Source: Rhodanobacter sp. DHB23 (GTDB lineage Bacteria > Pseudomonadota > Gammaproteobacteria > Xanthomonadales > Rhodanobacteraceae). Taken from it: a stretch of 64,000 nt of DNA. The notes below the pieces were generated by a model. That model saw nothing but the letters and a program-made list of their open reading frames with translations. It was not told where the DNA came from and did not search any database. The stretch spans positions 558,001-622,000 of the forward strand of contig NZ_JACYXK010000029.1 in the NCBI RefSeq assembly GCF_014842975.1, written 5' to 3'. The position numbers and the translations under genes were made by a program. The stretch's first letter is position 1. Every line of letters starts with the position of its first letter. Below, piece after piece: positions 1 through 10,037 of this stretch.

Positions 1-2
1 CG

Positions 3-695
3 ATCATCGGCACGGTGCTGGAGAAGCTGCTGCGCGACTACCAGGCAGCGCTGGACCAGATCGAGCGCCTCGGCCACCGTTTCGACACCAGCGTACTTTC
101 CGCGCTGCTGGAACACACGCCGATCACGCCGGAACTGTGGGCCGATGCGGCCGCCATGCAGGCCTGGTTGGATGGCATCGCTACCCGCCTCGCCGCCAGC
201 GGGCTGGGCAAGCCGCGCTACAAGCTTTCGTTGCGCCCTGCACAGGATGATCATCCGGCAGCGATCGAAGTGGTGCGCGAACAACACGGACTCAGCCATA
301 CCCTGCTGCTGCCGCAACCGTTCTTCGCCGGCGCCGAATTCCGTCCCATCCTGCACGTGAGCCAGCAACTGGCCGGCTTGATCCAGGCCGAGGCAGTGGT
401 TCGTCGCGGCAACGCCTCGCGTGGCGTTGCGCGTTTCGCCGACGTGCGCAGCTGGCTACTGGACGAAGCCAAGAAGGGTCGCACCATCCAGCGCTTCAAG
501 GGCCTGGGCGAAATGAACCCGGAGCAGCTGTGGGAGACCACGGTGAACCCGGAAACCCGCCGCATGCTGCAGGTGGGCATCGAGGATGCCTTCGCTGCCG
601 ACCAGATGTTCTCCATGCTGATGGGTGAAGCCGTCGAGCCGCGCCGTGACTTCATCGAAGCGAACGCACTCAAGGTGGCCAACCTCGATATCTGA
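3..695 (+). CDS. gyrB: DNA gyrase subunit B, C-terminal part (5' end outside window)
   Basis: About 230 codons of the C-terminal part of a type II topoisomerase B subunit are present, running in from the left edge. The conserved run [18 protein letters not shown] and the terminal [18 protein letters not shown] segment are the Toprim/GyrB C-terminal signature. GyrB hydrolyses ATP to drive negative supercoiling with GyrA in the cytoplasm. ParE shares these motifs. GyrB is preferred because the genes that follow (TPR, tonB, exbB, exbD, exbD, pdxJ) match the order beside gyrB in Xanthomonas. The stop is TGA at 693-695. A long hairpin follows directly. Confidence 0.93.
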   Translation: MIGTVLEKLLRDYQAALDQIERLGHRFDTSVLSALLEHTPITPELWADAAAMQAWLDGIATRLAASGLGKPRYKLSLRPAQDDHPAAIEVVREQHGLSHTLLLPQPFFAGAEFRPILHVSQQLAGLIQAEAVVRRGNASRGVARFADVRSWLLDEAKKGRTIQRFKGLGEMNPEQLWETTVNPETRRMLQVGIEDAFAADQMFSMLMGEAVEPRRDFIEANALKVANLDI

Positions 696-701
696 GATCC
701 C

Positions 702-730
702 GTCGGCGCGGTTCGTTGAACCGCGCCGAC
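702..730. terminator. Hairpin after gyrB, terminator-like without a T-run
   Basis: A perfect 13-bp inverted repeat (arms 702-714 and 718-730, arm GTCGGCGCGGTTC) encloses a 3-nt loop seven bases after the gyrB stop. No T-run follows, so it is either a Rho-assisted or 3'-stabilising structure rather than a canonical intrinsic terminator. The rest of the 216-bp gap up to 911 shows no other gene. Confidence 0.5.
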
Positions 731-911
731 CCAAATCGCCCGTGCCGCGCGACGATTCGCCAACGTATGGAAGTGCCTCGCCAAATCATTGATTTGGAAT
801 GGATTTTATTGTCGCGCTGCAGCTTGTCATTCACACATTGGTCAGGGTAGTCTCCACGATCCCCTGCGCAAGATGCATAGCGTAAAAACTCCGGACACAC
901 CGAGGATCGTC

Positions 912-2192
912 ATGAAGCACACGCCCTTGTTCACGATGCTGGCCGGCACCGCGCTGGCATTCACCTTTGCCGCCAGTCCCGCCCATGCGGCGAGTGCGTC
1001 GAAAGACAAGCAGCCGTCGCTTTACCCGAATGCCACGCGTGCGGAACCGAAGCTCGACCTGACCAGCGAGAAGGAACAGAAGGCGCTCAACGAAGGCCTG
1101 GATGCGGTGAACAGCGGCGACAAGGCCAAGGCCCAGCAGCTCCTCCAGCCCATCGTCGACGGCAGCAAGAGCAAGTACGCGCAGGCGATTGCACTGCAGG
1201 GCCTGGCCAACGTGGCCTACAACGCCGGCGACATCAAGGGCGCAATCCCGCTGCTGCAGAAATCCATCGACAACGGCGTGATGCCGAACGACACCTACTT
1301 CCAGCTGATGTTCGAGCTGGCCCAGATGTACGCCGCCGACCAGCAGTACCAGGCCTCGCTGGACACCATTGCCAAGTGGCGCGCCGAGGGCAAGCGCGAA
1401 ACGGCCGATTCCTATGGCCTGGCCGGCATGGACGACTACCGTCTCGAGAAGTACCCGGATGCGATCGCTGCCATCCAGAAGGCCAAGACACTCACCGACA
1501 AGCCGCAGGATTCCTGGAACCAGATCCTGATGGCCAGCTACGCCGAGTCCGGCCAGGGCGCCGATGCAGCCAAGATGGCGCAGGCGGAGTACGAAAAGAA
1601 CCCCAGCGACAGCGGCATGCTGCACAACGCCAGTGCCGTCCTGCTGCAGCAGCAGGATTACGCCGATGCGATCAAGGTGCTGGAGCAGGGTCGCGCGAAT
1701 GGCGCGCTGAAGGACGAGGGTGACTGGATCAACCTGGTCAAGGCCTACCTGCTGCAGGCGCAGAACGGCGGCGATACCAAGAGCGGCAGCGCCAAGGCGC
1801 TGGCTGCGTTCGACGACGGCGTGGCCAAGGGTGCGATCAAGCCCAGTGCGGACAACTACAAGCTGGCCGGCGACGCCGCCATGATCGGCGAGGACGACGC
1901 CAAGGCCATCGGCTATTACGAGAAGGGTTCGCCGCTGGCCACCGACGGTGAAGTGGACATGTCGCTGGGCGGTGCCTACTTCCAGGAACAGAAGTTCTCC
2001 GACGCGCGCAAGGTCCTCACCCAGGCCATCGCCAAGGGCGTCAAGCACAAGGGCCGCGCCTACATGATGCTTGCCGAGTCGGATCGCCAGCTCAAGGACA
2101 AGGCCGGAGCGGTCGCTGCGATGAAGCAGGCCGCACAGGATCCGGAGACCGCGGCCAAGGCCCAGGATTGGCTGCAAAAGTCCGGCAAGTGA
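912..2192 (+). CDS. Secreted TPR-repeat protein
   Basis: This is a 426-aa protein. The ATG at 912 was chosen because it opens a clean signal peptide (MKHTPLFTMLAGTALAFTF followed by AASPAHA-A), whereas the upstream in-frame codons encode no plausible leader. After the signal the protein is almost entirely helical tetratricopeptide-like repeats, for example ALQGLANVAYNAGDIKGAIPLLQKSI, and it is lysine- and alanine-rich. It is presumably periplasmic and acts as a protein-protein scaffold. No catalytic motif is visible. It lies between gyrB and tonB, and a co-function with TonB is possible but only inferred from position. Its exact role is not recognised. Confidence 0.85.
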   Translation: MKHTPLFTMLAGTALAFTFAASPAHAASASKDKQPSLYPNATRAEPKLDLTSEKEQKALNEGLDAVNSGDKAKAQQLLQPIVDGSKSKYAQAIALQGLANVAYNAGDIKGAIPLLQKSIDNGVMPNDTYFQLMFELAQMYAADQQYQASLDTIAKWRAEGKRETADSYGLAGMDDYRLEKYPDAIAAIQKAKTLTDKPQDSWNQILMASYAESGQGADAAKMAQAEYEKNPSDSGMLHNASAVLLQQQDYADAIKVLEQGRANGALKDEGDWINLVKAYLLQAQNGGDTKSGSAKALAAFDDGVAKGAIKPSADNYKLAGDAAMIGEDDAKAIGYYEKGSPLATDGEVDMSLGGAYFQEQKFSDARKVLTQAIAKGVKHKGRAYMMLAESDRQLKDKAGAVAAMKQAAQDPETAAKAQDWLQKSGK

Positions 2193-2219
2193 TAGCCAGA
2201 CCAAAGTCGTAAGGTGTGA

Positions 2220-2237
2220 CAGATGGACGTCCATCTG
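2220..2237. promoter_or_regulatory. 18-bp perfect palindrome upstream of tonB
   Basis: CAGATGGACGTCCATCTG at 2220-2237 is a perfect palindrome in the 197-bp gap between the TPR gene and tonB. It could be an operator for tonB or a 3' hairpin of the TPR gene, since no T-run follows. Iron control of tonB would be expected, but this sequence does not resemble an AT-rich Fur box. The 11-mer GACCAAAGTCG, which also occurs near acs, lies just upstream at 2201-2211. Confidence 0.4.
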
Positions 2238-2389
2238 CGCGTCCTGCCAGCGCTATACAAAAGCCAGATGCTGTTGTACCGTTGAAACCTTCCCTGCGTA
2301 ACCCCAGCGGTGCGTTTCGTCCATATGCCAGACGGAACATACCGAGCCTGCGGCGACGCTTTCTCCGTCCCAGCTCCAGATAGTGACAG

Positions 2390-3052
<663 letters not shown>

Positions 3053-3106
3053 TCCCCGTTACTGTCACCACCCACAGTTCACGCTTGACTTCCCAAGGGT
3101 AGCGTT

Positions 3107-3859
3107 ATGTTCCTACAGACTCCTGCAACGACCGATGCCGCCCAGGTGGCCGGTAACTCCAACGCCGAAGCCATGAAGCAGATGGGCTTCGCCAACCTCG
3201 TGACCCACTTCAATTGGGTGGGCTGGGTTGTGTTCATCACCCTCGTGGTGATGTCCTTCCTGTCGTGGTACTTCATCATCGCCAATGCCATCCGCAACTC
3301 GATGGTGCGCGGCCGCGCTGACAAGGTGATCAACGGCTTCTGGAACAACGCCTCCACCCAGGATGCGATCCGTGAGCTGGAAGCCCAGCCCAAGGGCGAA
3401 CCGTTCTCGAAGATCGCCCTGGACGCTGCCTCGGCGGTGGCCCACCACCAGCAGGCCAACAAGGGCGGCCTGGCTGAATCGCTGACCCGCTCCGAGTTCG
3501 TCGACCGCGCCCTGCGCCAGGCCGTGGCTCGCGAAAGCCTGCGCCTCGAAGGTGGCCAGACCCTGCTCGCCACCGTGGGTTCGTCGGCTCCGTTCGTCGG
3601 CCTGCTCGGTACCGTGATGGGTATCTATGGCGCACTGACCGGCATCGCCGCCAGCGGCAACGCCTCGATGACCGCCGTGGCCGGCCCGGTGGGTGAAGCG
3701 CTGATCATGACCGCCATCGGTCTGGGCGCCGCCATCCCCGCGCTGCTCGCCTTCAACTTCTTCAACCGCTCGAACCGCATCATCTTCGCCCGTTTCGACG
3801 AATTCGCGCACGACCTGCACGATTTCTTCGCGACCGGTTCGCGCGTCGAAGGCAAGTGA
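3107..3859 (+). CDS. exbB: ExbB, TonB-system proton channel subunit
   Basis: This 250-aa MotA/TolQ/ExbB-family protein has three predicted membrane helices: about residues 37-60 (NWVGWVVFITLVVMSF), 150-175 (SSAPFVGLLGTVMGIYGALTG) and 190-213 (VGEALIMTAIGLGAAIPALL). The long cytoplasmic loop between helices 1 and 2 is typical. It forms the inner-membrane stator that powers TonB together with ExbD. It lies directly downstream of tonB and 11 bp ahead of the first exbD. TolQ is the main alternative, but the tonB context argues for ExbB. Confidence 0.95.
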   Translation: MFLQTPATTDAAQVAGNSNAEAMKQMGFANLVTHFNWVGWVVFITLVVMSFLSWYFIIANAIRNSMVRGRADKVINGFWNNASTQDAIRELEAQPKGEPFSKIALDAASAVAHHQQANKGGLAESLTRSEFVDRALRQAVARESLRLEGGQTLLATVGSSAPFVGLLGTVMGIYGALTGIAASGNASMTAVAGPVGEALIMTAIGLGAAIPALLAFNFFNRSNRIIFARFDEFAHDLHDFFATGSRVEGK

Positions 3860-3870
3860 GGGTTTGACCC

Positions 3871-4299
3871 ATGGCAATGAGCGTCGGAGGCAATACCGGC
3901 GGTCCGGTTTCGGAGATCAACGTCACGCCGCTTGCGGACGTGATGTTGGTGCTGCTGATCATCTTCATGATCACGGCACCGCTGATGTCGCATCCGGTCA
4001 CGATCACGGTGCCGGTTGCGGCTCCCAAGAGCGACGAAACGAAGTATGACGTGCCGCCGCTGGATCTGGCCATCAAGGAAGACGGCTCGCTGTATTTCCA
4101 GGATCATCCGGTCAGCGAAGCGGAGCTGAAGTCCCAGTTGGCGGTGGAAGCGCAGAAAACGCCGCAGCCGGAACTGCAGATCCGCGCCGACAAGGGCATC
4201 GAGTGGAAGACGGTGTTCAAGTCCATCAGCGATGCCAAGAGCATGGGCATGGTGCACGTCGGCTTCATGACCACGGCGCCTACGCCGGGCAAGGAGTAA
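3871..4299 (+). CDS. exbD: ExbD, first copy
   Basis: This 142-aa protein has a single N-terminal membrane helix that carries the proton-relay aspartate (Asp23 in NVTPLADVMLVLLIIFMIT) and a periplasmic domain. It belongs to the ExbD/TolR family and pairs with ExbB to transmit the proton motive force to TonB. A second, divergent copy follows after 6 bp. Tandem exbD copies next to tonB-exbB are known in Xanthomonas. The two copies differ substantially in the periplasmic half, so they are not a recent duplication. Confidence 0.94.
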   Translation: MAMSVGGNTGGPVSEINVTPLADVMLVLLIIFMITAPLMSHPVTITVPVAAPKSDETKYDVPPLDLAIKEDGSLYFQDHPVSEAELKSQLAVEAQKTPQPELQIRADKGIEWKTVFKSISDAKSMGMVHVGFMTTAPTPGKE

Positions 4300-4305
4300 C
4301 GAGTC

Positions 4306-4725
4306 ATGGCTTTCTCCACCAATAGCTCGGGCGGCCCGATGGCCGACATCAACATCACGCCGCTGATCGACGTGATGCTGGTGCTGCTGATCATCTTCAT
4401 GGTGACGGCACCGATTCCGCTGCTGAAGATCAAGATCGATCTGCCGCAGCCGAATCCGAATCCGCCGACCAACCTGAACCCGCCGGAGCCGGTCAACCTC
4501 AGTATCGACCAGTCGGGTTCCCTGTCCTGGAACGGTACGCCGGTCGACGAACTGGGCCTCAAGGCGCAGTTCGCGGTGATCGCCCAGCAGGCACAGGACA
4601 AGCAGCCGGAAATCCAGATCAAGGCCGCTGATGCCGTCGCCTACCAGTACGTCGCTACCGTGCTGGCCGATGCCAAGCAGTACAACCTGGTCAAGATCGG
4701 GTTCACCGACAGCAACGGCCAGTGA
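4306..4725 (+). CDS. exbD: ExbD, second copy
   Basis: This 139-aa ExbD/TolR-family protein has the helix NITPLIDVMLVLLIIFMVT, with the relay aspartate at residue 22. A proline/asparagine-rich stretch (LPQPNPNPPTNLNPPEP) follows directly after the membrane helix and is absent from the first copy. It is the last gene of the tonB-exbB-exbD-exbD operon, and a canonical intrinsic terminator follows 26 bp after the stop. It may form a mixed ExbD assembly or serve a distinct receptor subset. In Xanthomonas the second exbD has, as I recall, been reported dispensable for iron uptake. Confidence 0.93.
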   Translation: MAFSTNSSGGPMADINITPLIDVMLVLLIIFMVTAPIPLLKIKIDLPQPNPNPPTNLNPPEPVNLSIDQSGSLSWNGTPVDELGLKAQFAVIAQQAQDKQPEIQIKAADAVAYQYVATVLADAKQYNLVKIGFTDSNGQ

Positions 4726-4751
4726 ATCGGCGAATCTGAAAGCGTTACCCG

Positions 4752-4787
4752 CGCAAACCCCCGCCTGGTGCGGGGGTTTGCGTTTTT
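4752..4787 (+). terminator. Intrinsic terminator of the tonB operon
   Basis: A perfect 13-bp stem (4752-4764 CGCAAACCCCCGC and 4770-4782) with a 5-nt loop is followed by five Ts at 4783-4787. It lies 26 bp past the second exbD stop and ahead of the convergent pdxJ. Confidence 0.93.
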
Positions 4788-4896
4788 GGGGAGCGACATC
4801 TGGATGCGGATGTGGCGCCCGCGATGGCACCTCCCGCTTGAGTACGCAGTACGCGACGGCGCCATGTCGAGCTGCCGCCGCACACAGGATGCGTCC

Positions 4897-5640
4897 CTAT
4901 CTCAGGATCTGCAGGTAGTTACGCACCGTGGTGGCCAGCCCTTCGTACAGTGCTTCGCCGATCAGCGCATGGCCGATCGACACCTCGGCCAGTCCCGGGA
5001 TCGCAGCCTTGAACGTGCCAAGGTTCGCCTGGCTGAGGTCGTGGCCCGCGTTCACCGCGAGACCCGCCTGTTGCGCCATGCGTGCGGTGGCGGTGCAAGC
5101 CGCGAGCACGGCGTCGGGTTCGCCCTCGGCGAAGGCCTCGGCGTAGGGGCCGGTATAGATCTCGATGCGCTGCACGCCGATCGCCCTGGCCGCCGCGAAG
5201 TCTTGCGGGCCAGCGTCCACGAACAGGCTGACGCGGCAATCGATGGCCTTGAGCTCGTCCACCAGCGGGCGCAGCCGTTCCAGGTCGCGCGCGAGGTCGA
5301 AGCCGTGGTCGGAGGTGATCTGCCCGTCGCTGTCGGGAACCAGGGTCACCTGCGTGGGGCGCACTTCACGCGCCAGCTCGATCAGGCCCGGGTAATCGCC
5401 GCGTGGCGCGGCGAACGGGTTGCCTTCGATGTTGTATTCCACGCGGCCGCGCAGCATCGCGGCCAGCGCGCGCACGTCGCCGGGCCGGACATGGCGCATG
5501 TCCGGCCGCGGATGCACGGTGATGCCACCGCAGCCGTTCTCGATGCAGGTCTGCGCAGCGCGGCAGATGTCGGGCTCGCCGCCGCCGCGCGAGTTGCGCA
5601 GCACGGCGATCTTGTTGAGGTTGACGCTGAGCAGGGTCAT
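4897..5640 (-). CDS. pdxJ: Pyridoxine 5'-phosphate synthase
   Basis: This 247-aa TIM-barrel enzyme condenses 1-deoxy-D-xylulose 5-phosphate with 3-amino-2-oxopropyl phosphate to give pyridoxine 5'-phosphate, the last ring-forming step of DXP-dependent vitamin B6 synthesis. Family signatures are [15 protein letters not shown] near the N-terminus, [16 protein letters not shown] and [17 protein letters not shown] near the C-terminus. The ATG at 5640 was chosen because it gives the usual family length and start ([12 protein letters not shown]). The frame stays open upstream only through the neighbouring gene. It lies 43 bp downstream of the phosphopantetheinyl transferase gene on the same strand. 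Confidence 0.95.
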   Translation of the reverse strand: MTLLSVNLNKIAVLRNSRGGGEPDICRAAQTCIENGCGGITVHPRPDMRHVRPGDVRALAAMLRGRVEYNIEGNPFAAPRGDYPGLIELAREVRPTQVTLVPDSDGQITSDHGFDLARDLERLRPLVDELKAIDCRVSLFVDAGPQDFAAARAIGVQRIEIYTGPYAEAFAEGEPDAVLAACTATARMAQQAGLAVNAGHDLSQANLGTFKAAIPGLAEVSIGHALIGEALYEGLATTVRNYLQILR

Positions 5641-5683
5641 GCCGGCGACCTGTCGTGAAGAAAGGGATACAACACTGCCGTGA

Positions 5684-6301
5684 TCAGTCGCCGTCGGCAA
5701 GCATGAACGTGCGGATGCGGCGTGGCGCACCGCGCCAAGCCAGGGCGGCAAGTACGTCGTCGCCGCAGTCCAGGCTGTGCAATTGCCACAGGACAGGGTC
5801 GTCGCCGTCGAGTTGCCGCAGCACGAGACCTTCCGCGCCGTAGTCGAACGACAGCCGGTCCAGTCCGAACGCGAGGCCATGGCCCAGCGCCTTCAGCACG
5901 GCTTCGCGCGCCGTCCAGAGCGCGAGGAAAGCCGTGGATCGTGCTTCCTCGTCCAGCGTAGCCAGCCAGTCCGCTTCCCCCCGGGTGAAGAACCGCCGCG
6001 CGATGCCCAGCGCATTGGCACGCCTGCGCTGCCGCTCCAGGTCGATGCCGAGGGTGATCCCCTGCGCCAGCGCGACCAGGGCCTGTTCGCCACTGTGCGA
6101 CCAGTTGAAGTCCAGCGTATCGCCGTGGCATGCGTCCAGCGCGGGGCGGCCGTGTCCACCTTCCACCAGCCGGACGTCAGCCGCATCGATGCCGAGGTAG
6201 CGGGCGAGCAAGGCCTGCAGCGGGCCGCGCCCGCTGTCCGCGGGCCGGCACAGGCGCCAGACGTGAACCTCGTCAGCCTGCAGGGGCTCTGCTAATTTCA
6301 C
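5684..6301 (-). CDS. Sfp-type 4'-phosphopantetheinyl transferase
   Basis: This protein, about 205 aa long, transfers 4'-phosphopantetheine from CoA to a carrier-protein serine. The superfamily motifs are present: FNWSHSG (residues 65-71), the Mg-binding GIDLE (85-89, Asp87) and [12 protein letters not shown] (129-140), which has Arg where WxxKE is usual. The start is taken as GTG at 6301 ([16 protein letters not shown]) because the upstream frame has no PPTase-like content. It is upstream of pdxJ. In E. coli pdxJ is paired with acpS, which encodes a small trimeric PPTase; here the partner is the larger Sfp/AcpT type. Whether it serves fatty acid ACP or a secondary carrier is unknown. Confidence 0.85.
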   Translation of the reverse strand: MKLAEPLQADEVHVWRLCRPADSGRGPLQALLARYLGIDAADVRLVEGGHGRPALDACHGDTLDFNWSHSGEQALVALAQGITLGIDLERQRRRANALGIARRFFTRGEADWLATLDEEARSTAFLALWTAREAVLKALGHGLAFGLDRLSFDYGAEGLVLRQLDGDDPVLWQLHSLDCGDDVLAALAWRGAPRRIRTFMLADGD

Positions 6302-6384
6302 CGCTGGGAATCCGCCGATGGCATGCGTGCATGCTGGCGGACACGCACCGTCGCGCACAAGCCGGCGGTTCGCATCGTCGAAGA

Positions 6385-9300
6385 ATGGGGGTGCGCTTGA
6401 TCGCAGGCTGGCTGCTGCTGCTCGTCGCGCTGCTGTACGTGGGCCTGCTGTACAGCGTGGCATGGCTGGGCGACCGGCGACCGCTGTACCCGCGCCAGCC
6501 GCGACTGCGGCCCATCGTCTATGCGCTGGCGCTGGCGGTGTACTGCTCGTCGTGGACGTTCTACGGCGCGGTGGGCACGGCGGCACGCCATGGCCCGGGT
6601 TACCTGCCGATCTACCTCGGTCCGGTGCTGCTGTTCGTGTTCGGTTTCGGCCTGCTGCGCCGCCTGGTGGAAGTGGCGCAGCAGCGCAACATCACCTCGA
6701 TCGCTGACTTCATCGGTGCGCGCTTCGGCAAGTCGCACGGGTTGGCCGCGCTGGTGGCGGTGATCGCGGTGGTGGCGGTGCTGCCGTACATCGCATTGCA
6801 GCTGAAGGCGGTGGCGATGTCGTTCGCGGTGCTGGGCGGCAGCGCACCCGGCGTGCCCGGGCCGGTCATGACGGATCCTGCGCTGTGGTGCGCCGGCTTG
6901 CTCGCCGCGTTCGCCATCCTGTTCGGCACGCGCAGCATCGACGCCACCGAGCACCATCACGGCATGATGCTGGCGATTGCCCTGGAGTCGCTCATCAAGC
7001 TGGTCACGTTCGTGGCGCTGGCGCTGTTCGCCCTGCATCACGGCCCGGGTCTGTTGGCCAGCGCGAAGCTGCTGCCGCGGCATCCGGGCGAGAACCTGTT
7101 GTCGGCGAGTTATCTCATGCAGACGTTGCTGGCGCTGCTGGCCATGTTCTGCCTGCCGCGCCAGTTCCAGATCGGCGTGGTGGAGTGCGAGGACCCGCGC
7201 GACCTCCATCGCGCGCGCTGGATGTTTCCGCTCTACATGCTGGTCATCAGCCTCGCGGTGCTGCCCATCGTGGCGGCCGGCATGGCGTTGCCCGCGGTGC
7301 GCGACGGGATGGCCGATGCGTGGGTGCTCAACCTGCCGCTGGCGCTGGGCAGCCACGGCATGGCGATGCTGGCTTTCGTCGGTGGCTTCTCGGCCGCCAC
7401 CGGCATGGTGATCGTGTCGGCGGTGGCGCTGTCCACCATGATAAGCAACGACCTGGTGATGCCGGCGCTGCTGCGCGTGCGCCGGCTGCAACTGGAGCAC
7501 CTGGACGACGTGTCGCGGCTGGTGCTGCGCGTGCGCCGCGTGGCGATCGTGGTGCTGGTGGCGCTGGCCTATGGCTACTACCGCACGGTGGCCGATGCGG
7601 AGAACCTCGCCGCCACCGGCCTGCTCGCCTTCGCCGCCGTGGCGCAACTGGCGCCGGCCATCGTGGCGGCGCTGTACTGGCGCGGTGCCAGCCGGCGTGG
7701 TGTGGCCACCGGCCTGGTCGCCGGTTTCGCGGTATGGGCCTGGATCCTGCTGTTGCCGGCGATGCAGCATGCAAACGGCTGGCGGCTGGACGGCCAACCC
7801 GGCTGGGGCGGATGGCATCCGCTTATGCTGTTCCGTCTGGGCAGCGATGATCCGCTGCTGTACGGCACCTTGTGGTCGCTGCTGGCCAACGTGGCCAGCC
7901 TGGTCTTCGTTTCCCTGCGTTGGCGACCGAATCTGGAAGAGCGCCTGCACGCCGCCCTGTTCGTCGCCCCGCATGCGGCCAGCCGCGATGGCGCGGGGGA
8001 CTGGCGTGGCCGCGTGGCGGTGGCCGACCTGCGGACCATCGCCGCGCGCATCGTGGGCCAGCGCGGCACCGAACGTGCCTTCGCCGAATACGAACAGCGC
8101 CGCGGCCATCCGCTGCAGCCCGGCGAAGCGGCCGATCGCGCATTGATCCAGTACACCGAGCGCCTGCTTGCCGGTGCGATGGGCGCGGCCAGCGCGCGGC
8201 GCATCCTGATGGGCATGCTCTCCGGCTCGGGCCTGGACATCGCCGAGGCGATGGCGCTGATGGACGAGGCCTCGCAGGAACTGCGCTTCAACCGCGAGCT
8301 GCTTTCCTCGACGCTGGAAAACGTCTCGCAGGGCATCAGCGTGGTCGATGCCGGCATGCGCCTGGTGGCGTGGAACCGGCGTTACCTGGAGCTGTTCGGT
8401 TACCCCGACGGCATGGTCTACGTGGGCGTGCCGGTGGCCGACCTGATCCGCTGGAACGCCGAGCATGGCGAGTGCGGTCCCGGCGAGGTGGGCGGCCACG
8501 TGGCGAAACGCATCGCCCACCTGCGCGCCGGCACGCCGCACGTGTTCCAGCGCGTGCGCGCCGACGGCAGCACCATCGAAATGCGCGGACGTGCCCTGCC
8601 TGGCGGCTACGTCACCACCTACACCGACGTCACCGCGTACAAGCGCGCCGAGCAGGCGCTGATCGAGGCGAACGAGACGCTGGAACAGCGCGTGGACCAG
8701 CGCACCGCCGAGCTGAGCGAGGCACTGGCCGCCACCGCACAGGCGCAGCGCACCGCCGAAGCCGCCAATGCATCGAAGACGCGCTTCCTCGCCGCCGCCA
8801 GCCACGACCTGCTGCAACCGCTCAACGCCGCGCGCCTGTTCACCTCCGCGTTGCGTCAGCAACCGCAGCTGGATGCGGAATCGCGCCAGCTGGCCGAACG
8901 CATCGATGCCGCCTTCCGCGCCGCCGAGGACTTGCTCGATGCCTTGCTCGACACCTCGCGACTCGACACCGGCACGTACCGGCCGGAGATTGCCGACTTC
9001 GCACTGGCCGAGCTGTTCCATTCGCTGCAGAACCAGTTCGCCGCGCTGGCGGAACAGCGCGGCTTGCGTCTGCGCGTGGCGCCCACCCGGCTCGCCGTGC
9101 GCAGCGACCCGCAACTGCTGCGCCGCGTGCTGCAGAACTTCCTTTCCAACGCATTGCGCTATACCCGCCACGGCGGCGTGCTGCTGGGCGCCCGCCGCGT
9201 CGGCGGCATGGTGCGCATCGAGGTGTGGGACAGCGGCCCCGGCATTCCTGCCGAGCAGAGCGCGCGCATCTTCGGCGAGTTCCAGCGGCTGGAGCAGCCC

Positions 9301-9912
9301 TCGCCCTGGGGCGAGAAAGGCCTTGGCCTTGGCCTGTCGATCTGCGACCGCATCGCGACGATGCTCGACCATCGGCTCGACCTGCGCTCGCGACCCGGCC
9401 ACGGCAGTTGCTTCGCGGTGATCGTGCCGTGGGCCATCGCCGCCGCGCCCGGACGCCGGCAAGGCGTGCGCCGCTCCACTGGCGCCAGCGACGAGCAACT
9501 GCCGCTCACCGTGTTGTGCCTCGACGACGACGCAGCCATCCTCGACGGCATGCGCATCCTGCTGAGCCGCTGGGGCGTGGATTGCCGCACCGCCCGCGAC
9601 GTGGCCGCCGCCAGCGCCGAGCTGCAGCGCGGCCCGGTGGATCTCATCCTTGCCGACTACCATCTCGCCGACGACACCGATGGCCTGCAGGCCCTGCAAC
9701 AACTGCGCGCCGAGTGCGGCACGCTGCCCCCGGCCGCCCTCATCACTGCCGACGGCAGCAGCGAACTCAAGCAGCGCGCGCGGGCGCTGGGCTATCCATT
9801 GCTGCACAAGCCGGTAAGGCCCGCGGCGTTGCGGGCGCTGTTGACGGCGCTGGTCAGGAAGCAGGAAAGGGAAGCATGGACGCTGGAGCGCGCGCTACGC
9901 AGCGGCGAATAG
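6385..9912 (+). CDS. crbS: CrbS-like hybrid sensor kinase with Na+/solute symporter domain
   Basis: This large protein of about 1175 aa starts with a sodium:solute symporter-like membrane domain (residues 1 to about 500, many hydrophobic helices). A linker and a PAS domain (about 638-750, STLENVSQGISVVDAGMRL) follow. Next come a short coiled coil, a HisKA domain with the phospho-acceptor in SHDLLQP (His807), an HATPase domain (about 905-1015, GEKGLGLGLSICDR) and a C-terminal receiver (about 1041-1160, phospho-Asp1091 in LILADYHLAD). This is the architecture of CrbS/CbrA kinases. Its neighbours (LuxR-type regulator, acs, acetate transporter) point to CrbS, which controls acs in Vibrio and Pseudomonas. 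The ATG at 6385 is the best start, with the first helix immediately after it, though further upstream starts exist. Confidence 0.88.
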   Translation: MGVRLIAGWLLLLVALLYVGLLYSVAWLGDRRPLYPRQPRLRPIVYALALAVYCSSWTFYGAVGTAARHGPGYLPIYLGPVLLFVFGFGLLRRLVEVAQQRNITSIADFIGARFGKSHGLAALVAVIAVVAVLPYIALQLKAVAMSFAVLGGSAPGVPGPVMTDPALWCAGLLAAFAILFGTRSIDATEHHHGMMLAIALESLIKLVTFVALALFALHHGPGLLASAKLLPRHPGENLLSASYLMQTLLALLAMFCLPRQFQIGVVECEDPRDLHRARWMFPLYMLVISLAVLPIVAAGMALPAVRDGMADAWVLNLPLALGSHGMAMLAFVGGFSAATGMVIVSAVALSTMISNDLVMPALLRVRRLQLEHLDDVSRLVLRVRRVAIVVLVALAYGYYRTVADAENLAATGLLAFAAVAQLAPAIVAALYWRGASRRGVATGLVAGFAVWAWILLLPAMQHANGWRLDGQPGWGGWHPLMLFRLGSDDPLLYGTLWSLLANVASLVFVSLRWRPNLEERLHAALFVAPHAASRDGAGDWRGRVAVADLRTIAARIVGQRGTERAFAEYEQRRGHPLQPGEAADRALIQYTERLLAGAMGAASARRILMGMLSGSGLDIAEAMALMDEASQELRFNRELLSSTLENVSQGISVVDAGMRLVAWNRRYLELFGYPDGMVYVGVPVADLIRWNAEHGECGPGEVGGHVAKRIAHLRAGTPHVFQRVRADGSTIEMRGRALPGGYVTTYTDVTAYKRAEQALIEANETLEQRVDQRTAELSEALAATAQAQRTAEAANASKTRFLAAASHDLLQPLNAARLFTSALRQQPQLDAESRQLAERIDAAFRAAEDLLDALLDTSRLDTGTYRPEIADFALAELFHSLQNQFAALAEQRGLRLRVAPTRLAVRSDPQLLRRVLQNFLSNALRYTRHGGVLLGARRVGGMVRIEVWDSGPGIPAEQSARIFGEFQRLEQPSPWGEKGLGLGLSICDRIATMLDHRLDLRSRPGHGSCFAVIVPWAIAAAPGRRQGVRRSTGASDEQLPLTVLCLDDDAAILDGMRILLSRWGVDCRTARDVAAASAELQRGPVDLILADYHLADDTDGLQALQQLRAECGTLPPAALITADGSSELKQRARALGYPLLHKPVRPAALRALLTALVRKQEREAWTLERALRSGE

Positions 9913-10037
9913 CGTGGTCACCGCGCCTGGATGAACGGCCTGGCGCGACACCTGGCCGGGGTCACGCCAGCGGGCACCCGGCCGTGCAGGAGAGCATCAA
10001 GGTGCGGCCGCTGCCGTCGGGCAAGCCGGATACAGGT

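Noticed and set aside
6298-9807. Minus-strand frame of 1169 codons opposite the hybrid kinase gene
   Set aside because: His/Gln/Arg-rich translation without motifs, typical of the antisense of a GC-rich gene. The plus strand encodes a complete known architecture.
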